A stretch of 56,008 nt of DNA. Source: an uncultured Eubacteriales bacterium (GTDB taxonomy: Bacteria > Bacillota > Clostridia > Christensenellales > Aristaeellaceae). The notes below the pieces were generated by a model. That model made no database searches. It was not told where the DNA came from and worked only from the letters and a program-made list of their open reading frames with translations. The translations under genes and the position numbers were made by a program. Of the stretch, positions 17,247-25,163 are shown piece after piece. The first letter of the stretch is position 1, and each line of letters starts with the position of its first letter. The stretch covers positions 1 through 56,008 of the forward strand of contig CACWZI010000005.1 of assembly GCA_902765305.1 (NCBI GenBank), in the 5' to 3' direction.

Positions 17247-17325
17247 GTTCACATCCTCCTTTCTTTTTACGCGCTTCCGATCGCCGGGCGGCGCCGGAAA
17301 GCGCTTGCAAAAGCTGCCTGCGTGA

Positions 17326-17362
17326 ATTATACTGATACAAGGGTCTTCTGTGGCAGTATAAT
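17326..17362. promoter_or_regulatory. Facing -10 boxes in an inverted repeat between divergent genes
   Basis: AATTATACTG (ending 17334) and CAGTATAATT (from 17354) form an inverted repeat. Each arm holds a TATAAT on a different strand: minus 17331-17326 for manA, plus 17357-17362 for the helicase. Recognisable -35 boxes are poor (plus: GATACA at 17334-17339, 17-nt spacer), so an activator or repressor may act here. Confidence 0.45.
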
Positions 17363-17423
17363 TGTCCAGACAACAATAATGTAACATGATGTGACCGTTA
17401 TGTCAAGGGAAAGGGAGAGACCT

Positions 17424-19736
17424 GTGCAAAAAATTCATTCAGTCAGTGTGCGAACGCTGGCGGAATTCGCCTTCGAGAAGGGCGACCTGATACCGGCGAG
17501 GCGAGCGGCGGCCCGCATGCGCGAAGGCGTGCGGGGCCACCAGGCACTGCAACAGCTGCTGCCGCCCAGCTGGGACAGCGAGGTCGCCGTGTCCCGGGAC
17601 ATTCCCATCGACGGCCACATACTGCGCGTCCACGGCCGGGCGGACGGGGTCTACATCGACCGGGAGCTGGTGCGGGTGCTGGAGATCAAGACCACCGCCA
17701 GGGACCCTTCATCCATATTGAAATACGACTACCCTGCCCACTGGGCCCAGGGGGAGATTTACGCGGCGTTGCTCTGCCTGAACGAGGGGGTGGGGCAGGC
17801 GGAGGTCCACCTGACCTATGCCCGCATGGATGGAAAGAAGCGGGAATACAGCGAGGATTACAACGCCTGGGAGCTGGAGGAACGGTTGATGGCCTACGCC
17901 GTGCCCTACCTGCGCTGGATCGCCGCAGTGGACGACTGGAAGGACCGCTCCCGTCCCACGCTGGACGCCCTGGCCTTTCCCTTCGACACCTACCGGGAGG
18001 GCCAGCGGGACATGGCCGCGGCGGTGTATACCGCCATGCGCAGCCATGCCAACGCGCTGATCGAGGCCCCTACCGGCATCGGCAAGACGGCAGCCTCGCT
18101 GTTCGGGGCGCTGAAGGCTCTGGGCAGGGGCTATGTGACGGCGATATTCTATCTCACTGCCCGCACCACCGGGCGCAGGGCCGCCGAGGACGCCCTGCAG
18201 CTCATGCGCGCCGGGGGCCTGGCCCTGCGCAGCGTGACCATCACCGCCAAGGAGAAGGTCTGCCCGATGGAAAAGGCGGACTGCATGGGCTGCCAGCTGG
18301 CCGTGGGCTACTACGACCGGCGTAGGGACGCCCTGAAGGAGGCGCTGGCCCTGCAGCGGCTGGACGCCGAGGCCATAGCCGATCTGGCCGACACTCATAG
18401 ACTGTGCCCCTTCGAGCTGTCCCTGGACATCTCGGAGACCGCCGACGTGGTCATCTGCGACTACAACTACGTCTTCGACCCGAAGGTGCGGCTGAAGCGC
18501 TACTTCGACGGCAAGTCGAAGGCCGGGCTGCTGGTGGACGAGGCCCACAACCTGGCAGATCGCGCCCGGGACATGCTGTCCGCGGAGCTGTCCGGCGCGA
18601 AAGGGGCGTCTGTTCGTGACCTGGTGGTGAAATTCGAAGGGCCGGACAGTCCGATGGCGCGCCTGCTGGGCGAGCTGCTGTCGGCGCTGGAGGATGCGGA
18701 GGCAGAGCAGGAATACAGCTCCGAGCTGCCGGAGGCCATCGTGGAAGCGGCGAAGCGCTTTGCCGGGATCGCCATGGAGCTGGAGCCGGTGGAACCGGAG
18801 CTGGTGGATTTCATCTATGATGTGAACTGGTTCGTTCGGGTGTCGAAGCAGTTCGACCCGGACGCCTATAAAGCGCTGATCCTGCCGGGGGAGGCATACC
18901 TGACGGTGCGGCTGTGGTGCTTCGACCCGTCGGCCTACCTGCGCAAGGCCCTCTCCCGGGTCGGGGGGAGCGCGCTGTTCTCGGCCACCCTCGCGCCGAT
19001 GGAATACTATGCATCAATGCTGGGCGCGGACGGCGAGGCGGACACGGCCCTGCGGCTGGATTCGCCGTTCCCGCCGGAAAACCTGTACGTGGCCCGCATG
19101 CCCGTGGCCGTGGGCATGAAGGATCGTGAGCGCACGCTGGGCGCCGTCTGCCAGGTGATCCACGCGATGGCGGAGGCGAAGCCGGGGAACTACCTGGCCT
19201 GCTTTCCCTCCTATGCCTACATGACCCAGGCCTTCCGGCGGTATCGCATGCTCTGGCCCTACGACGCGGTCGTCTGCCAGGAATCGAGGATGGGGGAGAA
19301 GGCGCGGCTGGAATTCATCGAGCGCTTCCAGCCCGCCCCACAGCGAAGCCTGGTGGCCTTTGTGGTGTTGGGCGGCGTGTTCGCCGAGGGCGTGGACCTG
19401 CCCGACGACCGCCTGTCCGGCGCGGCCATCGTCTCCACGGGCATCCCCCAGCTCAGCTTCGAGCGGGAGCTGCTTCAGGAGCAGCTGGACGACGGCGACG
19501 GCGGCGGCCACGACGCGGCTTACGTCTATCCGGGCCTTCGCCGGGTGCTCCAGGCTGCTGGCCGGGTGATCCGCACCGAGACGGACCGGGGCGTGGTGCT
19601 GCTGATGGACATGCGCTACCGCCAGGAGAAGTACCGCCAGCTGATGCCTCCCCACTGGGACGTGAGGGATGTGAAAAAGCTGAGCGAGCTGAAGAAGGCG
19701 CTGGAGGGGTTTTGGATGGAGGACGTGGAGGAATAG
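17424..19736 (+). CDS. PD-(D/E)XK nuclease fused to an XPD/DinG-like iron-sulfur helicase
   Basis: A 770-residue protein. The N-terminal 180 residues show a RecB-like nuclease core: VHGRADGVY (Asp near 73), VLEIKTTARD (Glu-x-Lys near 88) and HWAQGEIYAALL (Gln...Tyr motif). The superfamily 2 helicase follows: P-loop IEAPTGIGKTAASLFG (about 214), four cysteines for a 4Fe-4S cluster (VCPMEKADCMGC, then HRLCPFEL), DEAH box LLVDEAHNLADRA (about 371), and C-terminal motifs including GGVFAEGVDLPDD and QAAGRVIRTETDRG. Such enzymes unwind DNA 5'-3' in repair. Start GTG 17424 is chosen for AAAGGGAG at proper spacing and for KIHSVSVRTLAEF, the expected opening; earlier GTG and ATG codons at 17391 and 17400 lack a binding site. 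Confidence 0.85.
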   Translation: MQKIHSVSVRTLAEFAFEKGDLIPARRAAARMREGVRGHQALQQLLPPSWDSEVAVSRDIPIDGHILRVHGRADGVYIDRELVRVLEIKTTARDPSSILKYDYPAHWAQGEIYAALLCLNEGVGQAEVHLTYARMDGKKREYSEDYNAWELEERLMAYAVPYLRWIAAVDDWKDRSRPTLDALAFPFDTYREGQRDMAAAVYTAMRSHANALIEAPTGIGKTAASLFGALKALGRGYVTAIFYLTARTTGRRAAEDALQLMRAGGLALRSVTITAKEKVCPMEKADCMGCQLAVGYYDRRRDALKEALALQRLDAEAIADLADTHRLCPFELSLDISETADVVICDYNYVFDPKVRLKRYFDGKSKAGLLVDEAHNLADRARDMLSAELSGAKGASVRDLVVKFEGPDSPMARLLGELLSALEDAEAEQEYSSELPEAIVEAAKRFAGIAMELEPVEPELVDFIYDVNWFVRVSKQFDPDAYKALILPGEAYLTVRLWCFDPSAYLRKALSRVGGSALFSATLAPMEYYASMLGADGEADTALRLDSPFPPENLYVARMPVAVGMKDRERTLGAVCQVIHAMAEAKPGNYLACFPSYAYMTQAFRRYRMLWPYDAVVCQESRMGEKARLEFIERFQPAPQRSLVAFVVLGGVFAEGVDLPDDRLSGAAIVSTGIPQLSFERELLQEQLDDGDGGGHDAAYVYPGLRRVLQAAGRVIRTETDRGVVLLMDMRYRQEKYRQLMPPHWDVRDVKKLSELKKALEGFWMEDVEE

Positions 19737-19744
19737 ATATCGAT

Positions 19745-19811
19745 GATACAGACAGAGAATCCACACGGCATTCCGCAAAGTGCGATGCCGCGTGGATTCT
19801 CTGTCTGTATC
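19745..19811. terminator. Long inverted repeat between convergent genes
   Basis: Arms of 27 bp with a single mismatch (19745-19771 and 19785-19811) enclose a 13-nt loop, between the helicase stop and the stop of the minus TK-GNAT gene. The arm begins GATACAGACAGAGAATCC. The outer CAGACAGA is shared with the hairpin at 22478-22528. Confidence 0.8.
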
Positions 19812-19818
19812 GCAGTAT

Positions 19819-20811
19819 TTACAGTTTTTTCACCAAGACGATCAGATCCTTCAGCGCTTTGCCGTTTTCAATGATCAGCTCGGGGTAGTGCGTCTCGAAG
19901 AACCCCTCGATCACGCCGTCCCGGACGAACCCGAAGCGCTCGTAGAATGCGACGTTGCCCGCGCTGGTGCCAACGAACAGCCGGTCACAGCGGGCGGAGA
20001 GCACCCGGAACAGGTGGTTGAGCAGCCGCGCGCCGTAGCCCTTGCCCCGCATTTCGGGGGCGACGGCCAGGTTCTTGAGCTCCCAGTCGCCGCCTTCGCG
20101 CTCGGCGACGACGGCGACGGCGGCGGTCTGGCCGTTCACCGTCAGCGCGTACAGCTCGCCGTCGTCCAGGTACCCTTCGATCATTGCCCGGCTGGGGTCG
20201 GCCTGAAGCAGCAGGGGCATGTAGACCGCCTTGCCGGAGGAGATGCGGCGGATCTCCAGCGGGGCCAGCTCGCCCCTGGACCAGTGCCTGCGGCACAGCG
20301 CCACGTAGCTCTCGTTGCCGCCCAGCACGATCTGCTCGCCGGACTTGACCACCTTGCCGCCTGCCACACGGGCGTTCATGATGGCCTTTTTGCCGCACCA
20401 GCAGACGGTCTTGATCTCCTCGATGGAATCGGCCCAGGCCATCAGCCAGTGGCTGCCCTCGAACAGGTTGCCCTGGAAGTCGGCCCGCAGGCCGTAGCAG
20501 ATGACGGGTATGTTCATATCGTCCACGATGTCCGCCAGGCGCTGCACCTGGGCCTTGGTCAAAAACTGGGCCTCGTCCACGATCACGCAGTCACAGGCGG
20601 TCAGGTCGATGTCGTCCAGCTCCTCCACGTAGCGGCATGGCGCGTGCAGGCCCGAGCGGGAGCCCACCGTGCGCGCGCCGTCCCGGCTGTCCAGGCGGGG
20701 CTTGAGCATCAGGGCGTTCTGCCCCCGCTCCCGGTAGTTGTATTGCACCATGATGGCGTTGGCGGTCTTGGAGGACCCCATCGCGCCGTATCGGAAGTAC
20801 AGCTTGGCCAT
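19819..20811 (-). CDS. tdk: Thymidine kinase fused to a GNAT acetyltransferase domain
   Basis: A 330-residue single frame. Residues 1-190 form a type II thymidine kinase: P-loop GAMGSSKT (9-16), Asp-Glu in VIVDEAQFL (about 78-83), CYGLRADFQGNLFEGS, and zinc ligands Cys137, Cys139, Cys173 and His176, with the substrate-site YVALCRRHW. Residues about 210-330 form a GNAT domain: LKNLAVAPEMRGKGYGARLLNHLF carries the acetyl-CoA loop, and SAGNVAFYERFGF is the C-terminal motif. The kinase phosphorylates thymidine for salvage; the acetyl-transfer substrate is unknown. Normal TKs end near residue 190-200, so the second domain is an addition. The frame is unbroken. Start 20811 has AAGGGAA upstream. Confidence 0.87.
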   Translation of the reverse strand: MAKLYFRYGAMGSSKTANAIMVQYNYRERGQNALMLKPRLDSRDGARTVGSRSGLHAPCRYVEELDDIDLTACDCVIVDEAQFLTKAQVQRLADIVDDMNIPVICYGLRADFQGNLFEGSHWLMAWADSIEEIKTVCWCGKKAIMNARVAGGKVVKSGEQIVLGGNESYVALCRRHWSRGELAPLEIRRISSGKAVYMPLLLQADPSRAMIEGYLDDGELYALTVNGQTAAVAVVAEREGGDWELKNLAVAPEMRGKGYGARLLNHLFRVLSARCDRLFVGTSAGNVAFYERFGFVRDGVIEGFFETHYPELIIENGKALKDLIVLVKKL

Positions 20812-20904
20812 GTTCGTGAATTCCCTTCTCTCGATGATCCCAAATATCATACATGATTTGCGGGAAACGCGCAAGCGCGCCGGGGTTGTTTTACCTGATC
20901 TTCA

Positions 20905-20933
20905 TTGACTCATATGCCGGCAGGTGCTATAAT
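20905..20933 (+). promoter_or_regulatory. Sigma-A promoter for the glycine riboswitch-glyA transcript
   Basis: TTGACT at 20905-20910, a 17-nt spacer, then a perfect TATAAT at 20928-20933. The leader RNA would start near 20940, giving a 5' untranslated region of about 280 nt. Confidence 0.8.
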
Positions 20934-20959
20934 ACAGGCAACTGAATAGAAGCCGTTTG

Positions 20960-21135
20960 ATGCTCGCAGGAGAGCGGACATGGTCCCGCCGAAGGAGAGA
21001 CACTCTCAGGCGTTCCCCAGGGAATGAGGACTGTGAGCGGACGGCACTCTGGAGACGCCCGCCTCGCGGGGGCCGAAGGTGAAAGCCGGGCACGCTGTGC
21101 CGGGTGAATCTCTCAGGCAAAAGGACAGAGCACGT
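20960..21135 (+). ncRNA. Tandem glycine riboswitch
   Basis: Two aptamers in series. The first (about 20962-21036) shows GCCGAAGGAGAGA followed by CTCTCAGGCG and a closing AGGACTG. The second (about 21044-21133) shows CTCTGGAGA, GCCGAAGGTGAAAG, then ATCTCTCAGGCAAAAGGACAGAG. The GCCGAAGG and CTCTCAGGC boxes are the conserved cores of the glycine aptamer, and the CTCTG/CAGAG pair closes the second one. It lies in the leader of glyA, just ahead of a terminator. Glycine binding would set the level of serine hydroxymethyltransferase, which makes or consumes glycine. Confidence 0.92.
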
Positions 21136-21169
21136 TTTTCCTCCCATGCGCGGCATGGGGGATGCAGTG

Positions 21170-21203
21170 CGGTCGGTTGTCTGAACCGACCGGTTTTATT
21201 TTT
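21170..21203 (+). terminator. Riboswitch expression-platform terminator
   Basis: Nine-bp stem CGGTCGGTT/AACCGACCG (21170-21178 and 21184-21192) with a 5-nt loop, then GTTTTATTTTT. It stands between the second glycine aptamer and the glyA binding site, so control is by premature termination. A smaller hairpin (CCCATGC, loop GCG, GCATGGG at 21143-21159) precedes it and may be part of the switch. Confidence 0.85.
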
Positions 21204-21222
21204 CAGATGTGGAGGCAGAAGT

Positions 21223-22470
21223 ATGGTACAGGAGAACATGGAATTCATTCGCCAGTACGATCCGGAGATCGGCGGCATCATGCTGAAGGAGCTGGAGCGC
21301 CAGCGCCGCAACCTGGAGTTGATCGCCTCGGAGAACATCGTGACCGAGCCGGTCATGGCCGCGATGGGCTCGGTACTGACGAACAAGTACGCCGAGGGCT
21401 ATCCGGGACATCGCTATTACGGCGGCTGCGAATATGTGGATGAGGTGGAAAACGTCTGCATCGAGCGCGCGAAGGCGCTCTTCGGCGTGCAGTACGCCAA
21501 CGTGCAGCCCCACAGCGGCTCCCAGGCCAATTCGGCGGTGTATCTGGCGCTGTGCCAGCCGGGCGACACCGTCATGGGCATGGACCTGAGCTGCGGCGGC
21601 CACCTGACCCACGGCGCCAAGGCCAGCTTCTCCGGCAAGATCTACAACAGCGTCTCCTACGGCTGCGACCCCGTTACCGGCCTCATCGATTACGACCAGG
21701 TGCGCGAGCTTGCCCTGAAGCATCGCCCGAAGATGATCATCGCTGGCGCTTCCGCCTACCCCCGCATCATCGACTTTGAAAAGTTCGGCCAGATCGCCAG
21801 GGAGGTCGGGGCCTACTTCATGGTGGACATCGCCCACATCGCGGGCCTCGTCGCGGCGGGCGAGCACCCGAGCCCGATTCCCTATGCCGACGTGGTGACC
21901 ACCACCAACCACAAGACCCTGCGCGGCCCCCGTGGCGGCATGATCCTGACCAACGACGCGGATATCGCCAAGAAGATCAACAGTGCCATCTTCCCCGGCA
22001 CCCAGGGCGGCCCGCTGATGCACGTCATCGCCGCGAAGGCCGTGGTGCTGGGCGAGGCGCTGAAGCCGGAGTTCAAGCTGTACCAGCGCCAGATCATCGC
22101 CAATGCGAAGGCCATGGCCGACACGCTGCTGGCCAACGGCGTGAAGCTGGTCACCGGCGGCACCGACAACCACCTGATGCTGATCGACCTGAAGGAAGCC
22201 GACATCAGCGGCCGGGAGCTGGAGGAGCGCCTGGACACGGTACACATCACCGTGAACAAGAACAAGATCCCCGGCGACCCCCGCAGCGCCAGCGAGACCT
22301 CCGGCATTCGCGTGGGCACCCCCGCGATCACCGCGCGGGGCTTTGGGGAGGCCGAGGCGGTGGAGGTCGGCAATCTGCTTGCCCTGGCCGCCAACGACTT
22401 CGAGGCGAAGAAGACCGAGATCCTCGAGCGCGTGGACGCCCTGTGCAAGCGGTTCCCGCTGTACGAGTAA
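21223..22470 (+). CDS. glyA: Serine hydroxymethyltransferase
   Basis: A 415-residue PLP enzyme that converts serine and tetrahydrofolate to glycine and 5,10-methylene-tetrahydrofolate in the cytoplasm. Motifs are complete: [20 protein letters not shown] at the N-terminus, [20 protein letters not shown], and the PLP-lysine segment [34 protein letters not shown] lies near the C-terminus. Start 21223 has GGAGG 8 nt upstream; the longer frame runs back through the riboswitch. Expression is under a tandem glycine riboswitch with a terminator (20960-21203). A 24-bp palindrome follows the stop. Confidence 0.96.
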   Translation: MVQENMEFIRQYDPEIGGIMLKELERQRRNLELIASENIVTEPVMAAMGSVLTNKYAEGYPGHRYYGGCEYVDEVENVCIERAKALFGVQYANVQPHSGSQANSAVYLALCQPGDTVMGMDLSCGGHLTHGAKASFSGKIYNSVSYGCDPVTGLIDYDQVRELALKHRPKMIIAGASAYPRIIDFEKFGQIAREVGAYFMVDIAHIAGLVAAGEHPSPIPYADVVTTTNHKTLRGPRGGMILTNDADIAKKINSAIFPGTQGGPLMHVIAAKAVVLGEALKPEFKLYQRQIIANAKAMADTLLANGVKLVTGGTDNHLMLIDLKEADISGRELEERLDTVHITVNKNKIPGDPRSASETSGIRVGTPAITARGFGEAEAVEVGNLLALAANDFEAKKTEILERVDALCKRFPLYE

Positions 22471-22477
22471 GTCCTGT

Positions 22478-22528
22478 TATGCAGACAGACGCGGAAATGG
22501 CAACGCCATTTCCGCGTCTGTCTGCATA
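22478..22528. terminator. Perfect 24-bp palindrome between convergent genes
   Basis: Left arm 22478-22501, loop aac (22502-22504), right arm 22505-22528, all paired. The arm reads GCAGACAGACGCGGAAATGG in its core. It sits between glyA and rluF stops and should stop both transcripts. Confidence 0.82.
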
Positions 22529-22533
22529 TGTGA

Positions 22534-23241
22534 TTACAGCCGCCCCATCAGCTCGGTCAGTTCCGCTTTGGTCAGCTCCCGCCACTGTCCCGGCTGCAGC
22601 CTGCCCAGCCGCAGGTTCATAATGCGAATGCGGCGCAGGTGGGTGACGTTGGCGCCAAGGGCTTCGCACATGCGGCGGATCTGACGGTTCAGGCCCTGCA
22701 CCAGTATGATGTTGAAGCTGCGCTCGCCGGTGCGGCGCACCCGGCAGGGCAGGGTGACGGTGTCGAGGATCGGCACGCCTTCGGACATGCGGCGCACGAA
22801 TTCCGGCGTCACCGGGCGGTCGATCTGCACCTCGTATTCCTTCTCGTGGCCACCCGCGGCGCGAAGCACGCGATTGACGATCTCGCCGTCGCTGGTCAGC
22901 AGCAGCAGCCCTTCGCTGTCCTTGTCCAGCCGCCCCACGGGGAAGACGCGCGAGGGATAGCCCAGGTAATCCACCACGTTCATCGGTTCGCGGGGGTCGG
23001 CAGTGCAGACGATGCCCCGGGGCTTGTTCAGCAGCAGGTAGACGTTCTCGCCCTCGCCGCTGAGGGGCTTGCCGTCCACCGTCACGGCCATGCCCGGCTG
23101 CACCCGGTCGCCCAGTACGCCGACGCGACCGTCCAGCCACACGCGCCCCTCCTGGATCAGTCGGTCTGCCTCCCGCCGGGAGCAGTGGCCGCTGTCGGCT
23201 ATGAATTTATTCAATCGCTTGCCCGTCGCCTGGTTTTCCAT
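22534..23241 (-). CDS. rluF: 23S rRNA pseudouridine synthase, RluF type
   Basis: A 235-residue RsuA/RluB/E/F-family enzyme. An N-terminal S4 RNA-binding domain (LNKFIADSGHCSRREADRLIQEGRVWLDG) precedes the catalytic domain with VFPVGRLDKDSEGLLLLTSDG, whose Asp is the catalytic residue. GGHEKEYEVQIDRPVTPEFVRRM and VQGLNRQIRRMCEALG follow. The EKEYEV and GVPILDTVT segments are closest to RluF, which modifies U2604 of 23S rRNA. That subfamily choice is less sure than the family. AAAGGGAG lies 8 nt before the ATG at 23241 and only 2 nt before the ATG at 23247, so the former is preferred. Confidence 0.88.
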   Translation of the reverse strand: MENQATGKRLNKFIADSGHCSRREADRLIQEGRVWLDGRVGVLGDRVQPGMAVTVDGKPLSGEGENVYLLLNKPRGIVCTADPREPMNVVDYLGYPSRVFPVGRLDKDSEGLLLLTSDGEIVNRVLRAAGGHEKEYEVQIDRPVTPEFVRRMSEGVPILDTVTLPCRVRRTGERSFNIILVQGLNRQIRRMCEALGANVTHLRRIRIMNLRLGRLQPGQWRELTKAELTELMGRL

Positions 23242-23390
23242 CGTCATTTCTCCCTTTAACTACTATACCATACCATCATAGCACATGTTTGTTGCGCCTG
23301 TGTTGAATCCATTCACTGACCGCAATCATCCTGTCATGCCGCGCCTTTCTTCGCCATAAACTGACCCAGGTCGAATGAAGGAGTGGTGGA

Positions 23391-25109
23391 ATGAACTATT
23401 TTGGCGTTTACCATTCGGATTACTCGCGTTCAAACAGCGGCATATTCGACGCGCCCTGCATCACCGTAGGCCGCATGATGCTGTGCGCCAGAGGGGCGTT
23501 TTCCAGGGGAAAGCAGCTGGCCCTGGCCTGGGGCCGCATCCGAAACCGGTCCGCGCTGGCGGCGGCGCTGGACTGCGCGGGGAACGTAGGCGCATCGGAG
23601 CTGGCCCTGCGCGCCTACCAACGGTGGGGTGTCGGTTACCCAAGTCACATCGAGGGCCCGGTGGTCAGCTGCGTCATGGACGCCGACGCCGACACGCTGG
23701 TGCTGGTTCGTGACCGCATGGGGGAAAGGCCGGTGTTCTATGCCCGGCACGGCGACAGCCTGGCGTTCTCCGACCATCCCGACGCCCTGCTGAAGGCCGC
23801 GAAGGTGGAGCCGTCGATGGGGCCGGACAACCTGCACGAGCTGTTTGGCCTCGGCCCGGCGCGGTCGCCGGGGATGACCTGCTACCGGCACATGCTGGCG
23901 CTGGAGCCGGGCTGCGCACTGGTCGTCAGGGGCGACAGGGAAACCGTTCAGCGCTATTGGCGCCTCGAGGACGGGGACCACGGGGAGGACGCTCCTACCA
24001 CTGTTCGACATACCCGCTTGCTCCTGGAGCAGTGCGTTGCGGACGCGGCAGCGCAGAAGAGCGCGGTGATGCTCTCCGGCGGGCTGGATTCCACGGCGCT
24101 CACGGCACTGCTGAAGGATCGCGTCACACCCTTGCGCAGCTTTTCCGTGGACTACCAGGACAATACCCGGGACTTCGTGGCCAATGCCTTCCGTCCGGAG
24201 ATGGACGCGCCCTATGTCTCGCAGGCGGTGCGCGCCTTCGGTACCCAGCACCGCACGGTCATGCTGACCCAGCGGGACCTGGCGAGGGGACTGGACCGGG
24301 CGATGTCCCTTCGGGGCTTTCCCGGCATGGCGGACATCGACACCTCGCTGATGCTGTTCGCGGAACAGATCGCCCGTTTCGACGCCTGCGTCGTATCCGG
24401 CGAGTGTGGCGACGAGGTATTCGGGGGCTATCCCTGGTTCAAGGGCTCGGCGCCGCTGGAGGACTTTCCCTGGTCGGGCTCCCTCGAATTGCGGGAAAGC
24501 CTGCTGCGGCCCGAAGTGAGGGAAGCATTGAGGCTGAGGGAATACGTGGCGGATGTGTTTGCCACCCGCAGGGCCGTTGCCGACCCGGGGGCAGGCTTTG
24601 AGCCGAACGAGCGCAGGCTGCGGACGCTGCAAAGGCTGTGCTTTGAGTTCTTCATGCCCAACCTTCAGGAGCGGGCCCAGCGGATGTGCGAAGGCGCGGG
24701 CCTTGAGGTGCTGACGCCGCTGTGCGACGAGCGACTGGTGCAATACGTCTACAATGTGCCCTGGGAGATGAAGTTCATGGGCGGGCAGGAGAAGGGCCTG
24801 TTCCGTCAGGCCGTGGCCGACCTGTTGCCGGATAAGCTGCTGCGGCGAACGAAAAGCCCCTATCCGAAGACGTGCAGCCCGGAATTCAGCGGCATCGTGC
24901 GGGCCATGGCGCTGCGGCTGACCGAGGATGCGGACGCGCCGATCTTCGCCCTGATCGACCGGACGCGGTTGAAACGGCTGGCGCAGAGCGCGCTGAACCC
25001 GGTGGATACGCCCTGGTTCGGCCAGCTGATGGCCGGCCCGCAGCTGCTGGGCTACCTTTGGCAGGTGAACAGCTGGCTGAGGGACAGGGATGTGCAGATC
25101 GAATTGTAG
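23391..25109 (+). CDS. Asparagine synthase-like protein lacking the glutaminase cysteine
   Basis: A 572-residue protein with the two-domain layout of glutamine-dependent asparagine synthase. The C-terminal synthetase domain is intact: PP-loop VMLSGGLDSTALTAL, then VVSGECGDEVFGGYPWF and LTPLCDERLVQYVYNVPWEMK. The N-terminal domain keeps the general NTN fold (RDRMGERPVFYARHGDSLAFSDHPDALLKA). However, the protein starts MNYFGVYHS, so the usual Cys at position 2, the nucleophile for glutamine, is absent. I infer that it uses free ammonia or activates another carboxylate. The start is well supported by AAGGAG 8 nt upstream, so a mis-called start is unlikely. It is a lone gene with divergent rluF upstream. 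Confidence 0.82.
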   Translation: MNYFGVYHSDYSRSNSGIFDAPCITVGRMMLCARGAFSRGKQLALAWGRIRNRSALAAALDCAGNVGASELALRAYQRWGVGYPSHIEGPVVSCVMDADADTLVLVRDRMGERPVFYARHGDSLAFSDHPDALLKAAKVEPSMGPDNLHELFGLGPARSPGMTCYRHMLALEPGCALVVRGDRETVQRYWRLEDGDHGEDAPTTVRHTRLLLEQCVADAAAQKSAVMLSGGLDSTALTALLKDRVTPLRSFSVDYQDNTRDFVANAFRPEMDAPYVSQAVRAFGTQHRTVMLTQRDLARGLDRAMSLRGFPGMADIDTSLMLFAEQIARFDACVVSGECGDEVFGGYPWFKGSAPLEDFPWSGSLELRESLLRPEVREALRLREYVADVFATRRAVADPGAGFEPNERRLRTLQRLCFEFFMPNLQERAQRMCEGAGLEVLTPLCDERLVQYVYNVPWEMKFMGGQEKGLFRQAVADLLPDKLLRRTKSPYPKTCSPEFSGIVRAMALRLTEDADAPIFALIDRTRLKRLAQSALNPVDTPWFGQLMAGPQLLGYLWQVNSWLRDRDVQIEL

Positions 25110-25119
25110 GAATATCGGT

Positions 25120-25156
25120 AAATACTGATTTGTCGCCCCGCGACAAATCAGTATTT
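25120..25156. repeat. Dispersed palindrome, copy 2 (17-bp perfect arms)
   Basis: AAATACTGATTTGTCGC at 25120-25136, loop ccc, exact reverse complement at 25140-25156. It lies between the asparagine synthase-like gene and the convergent GerMN gene. The arm is the same as copy 1, with three more bases. Confidence 0.88.
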
Positions 25157-25163
25157 GCATACC

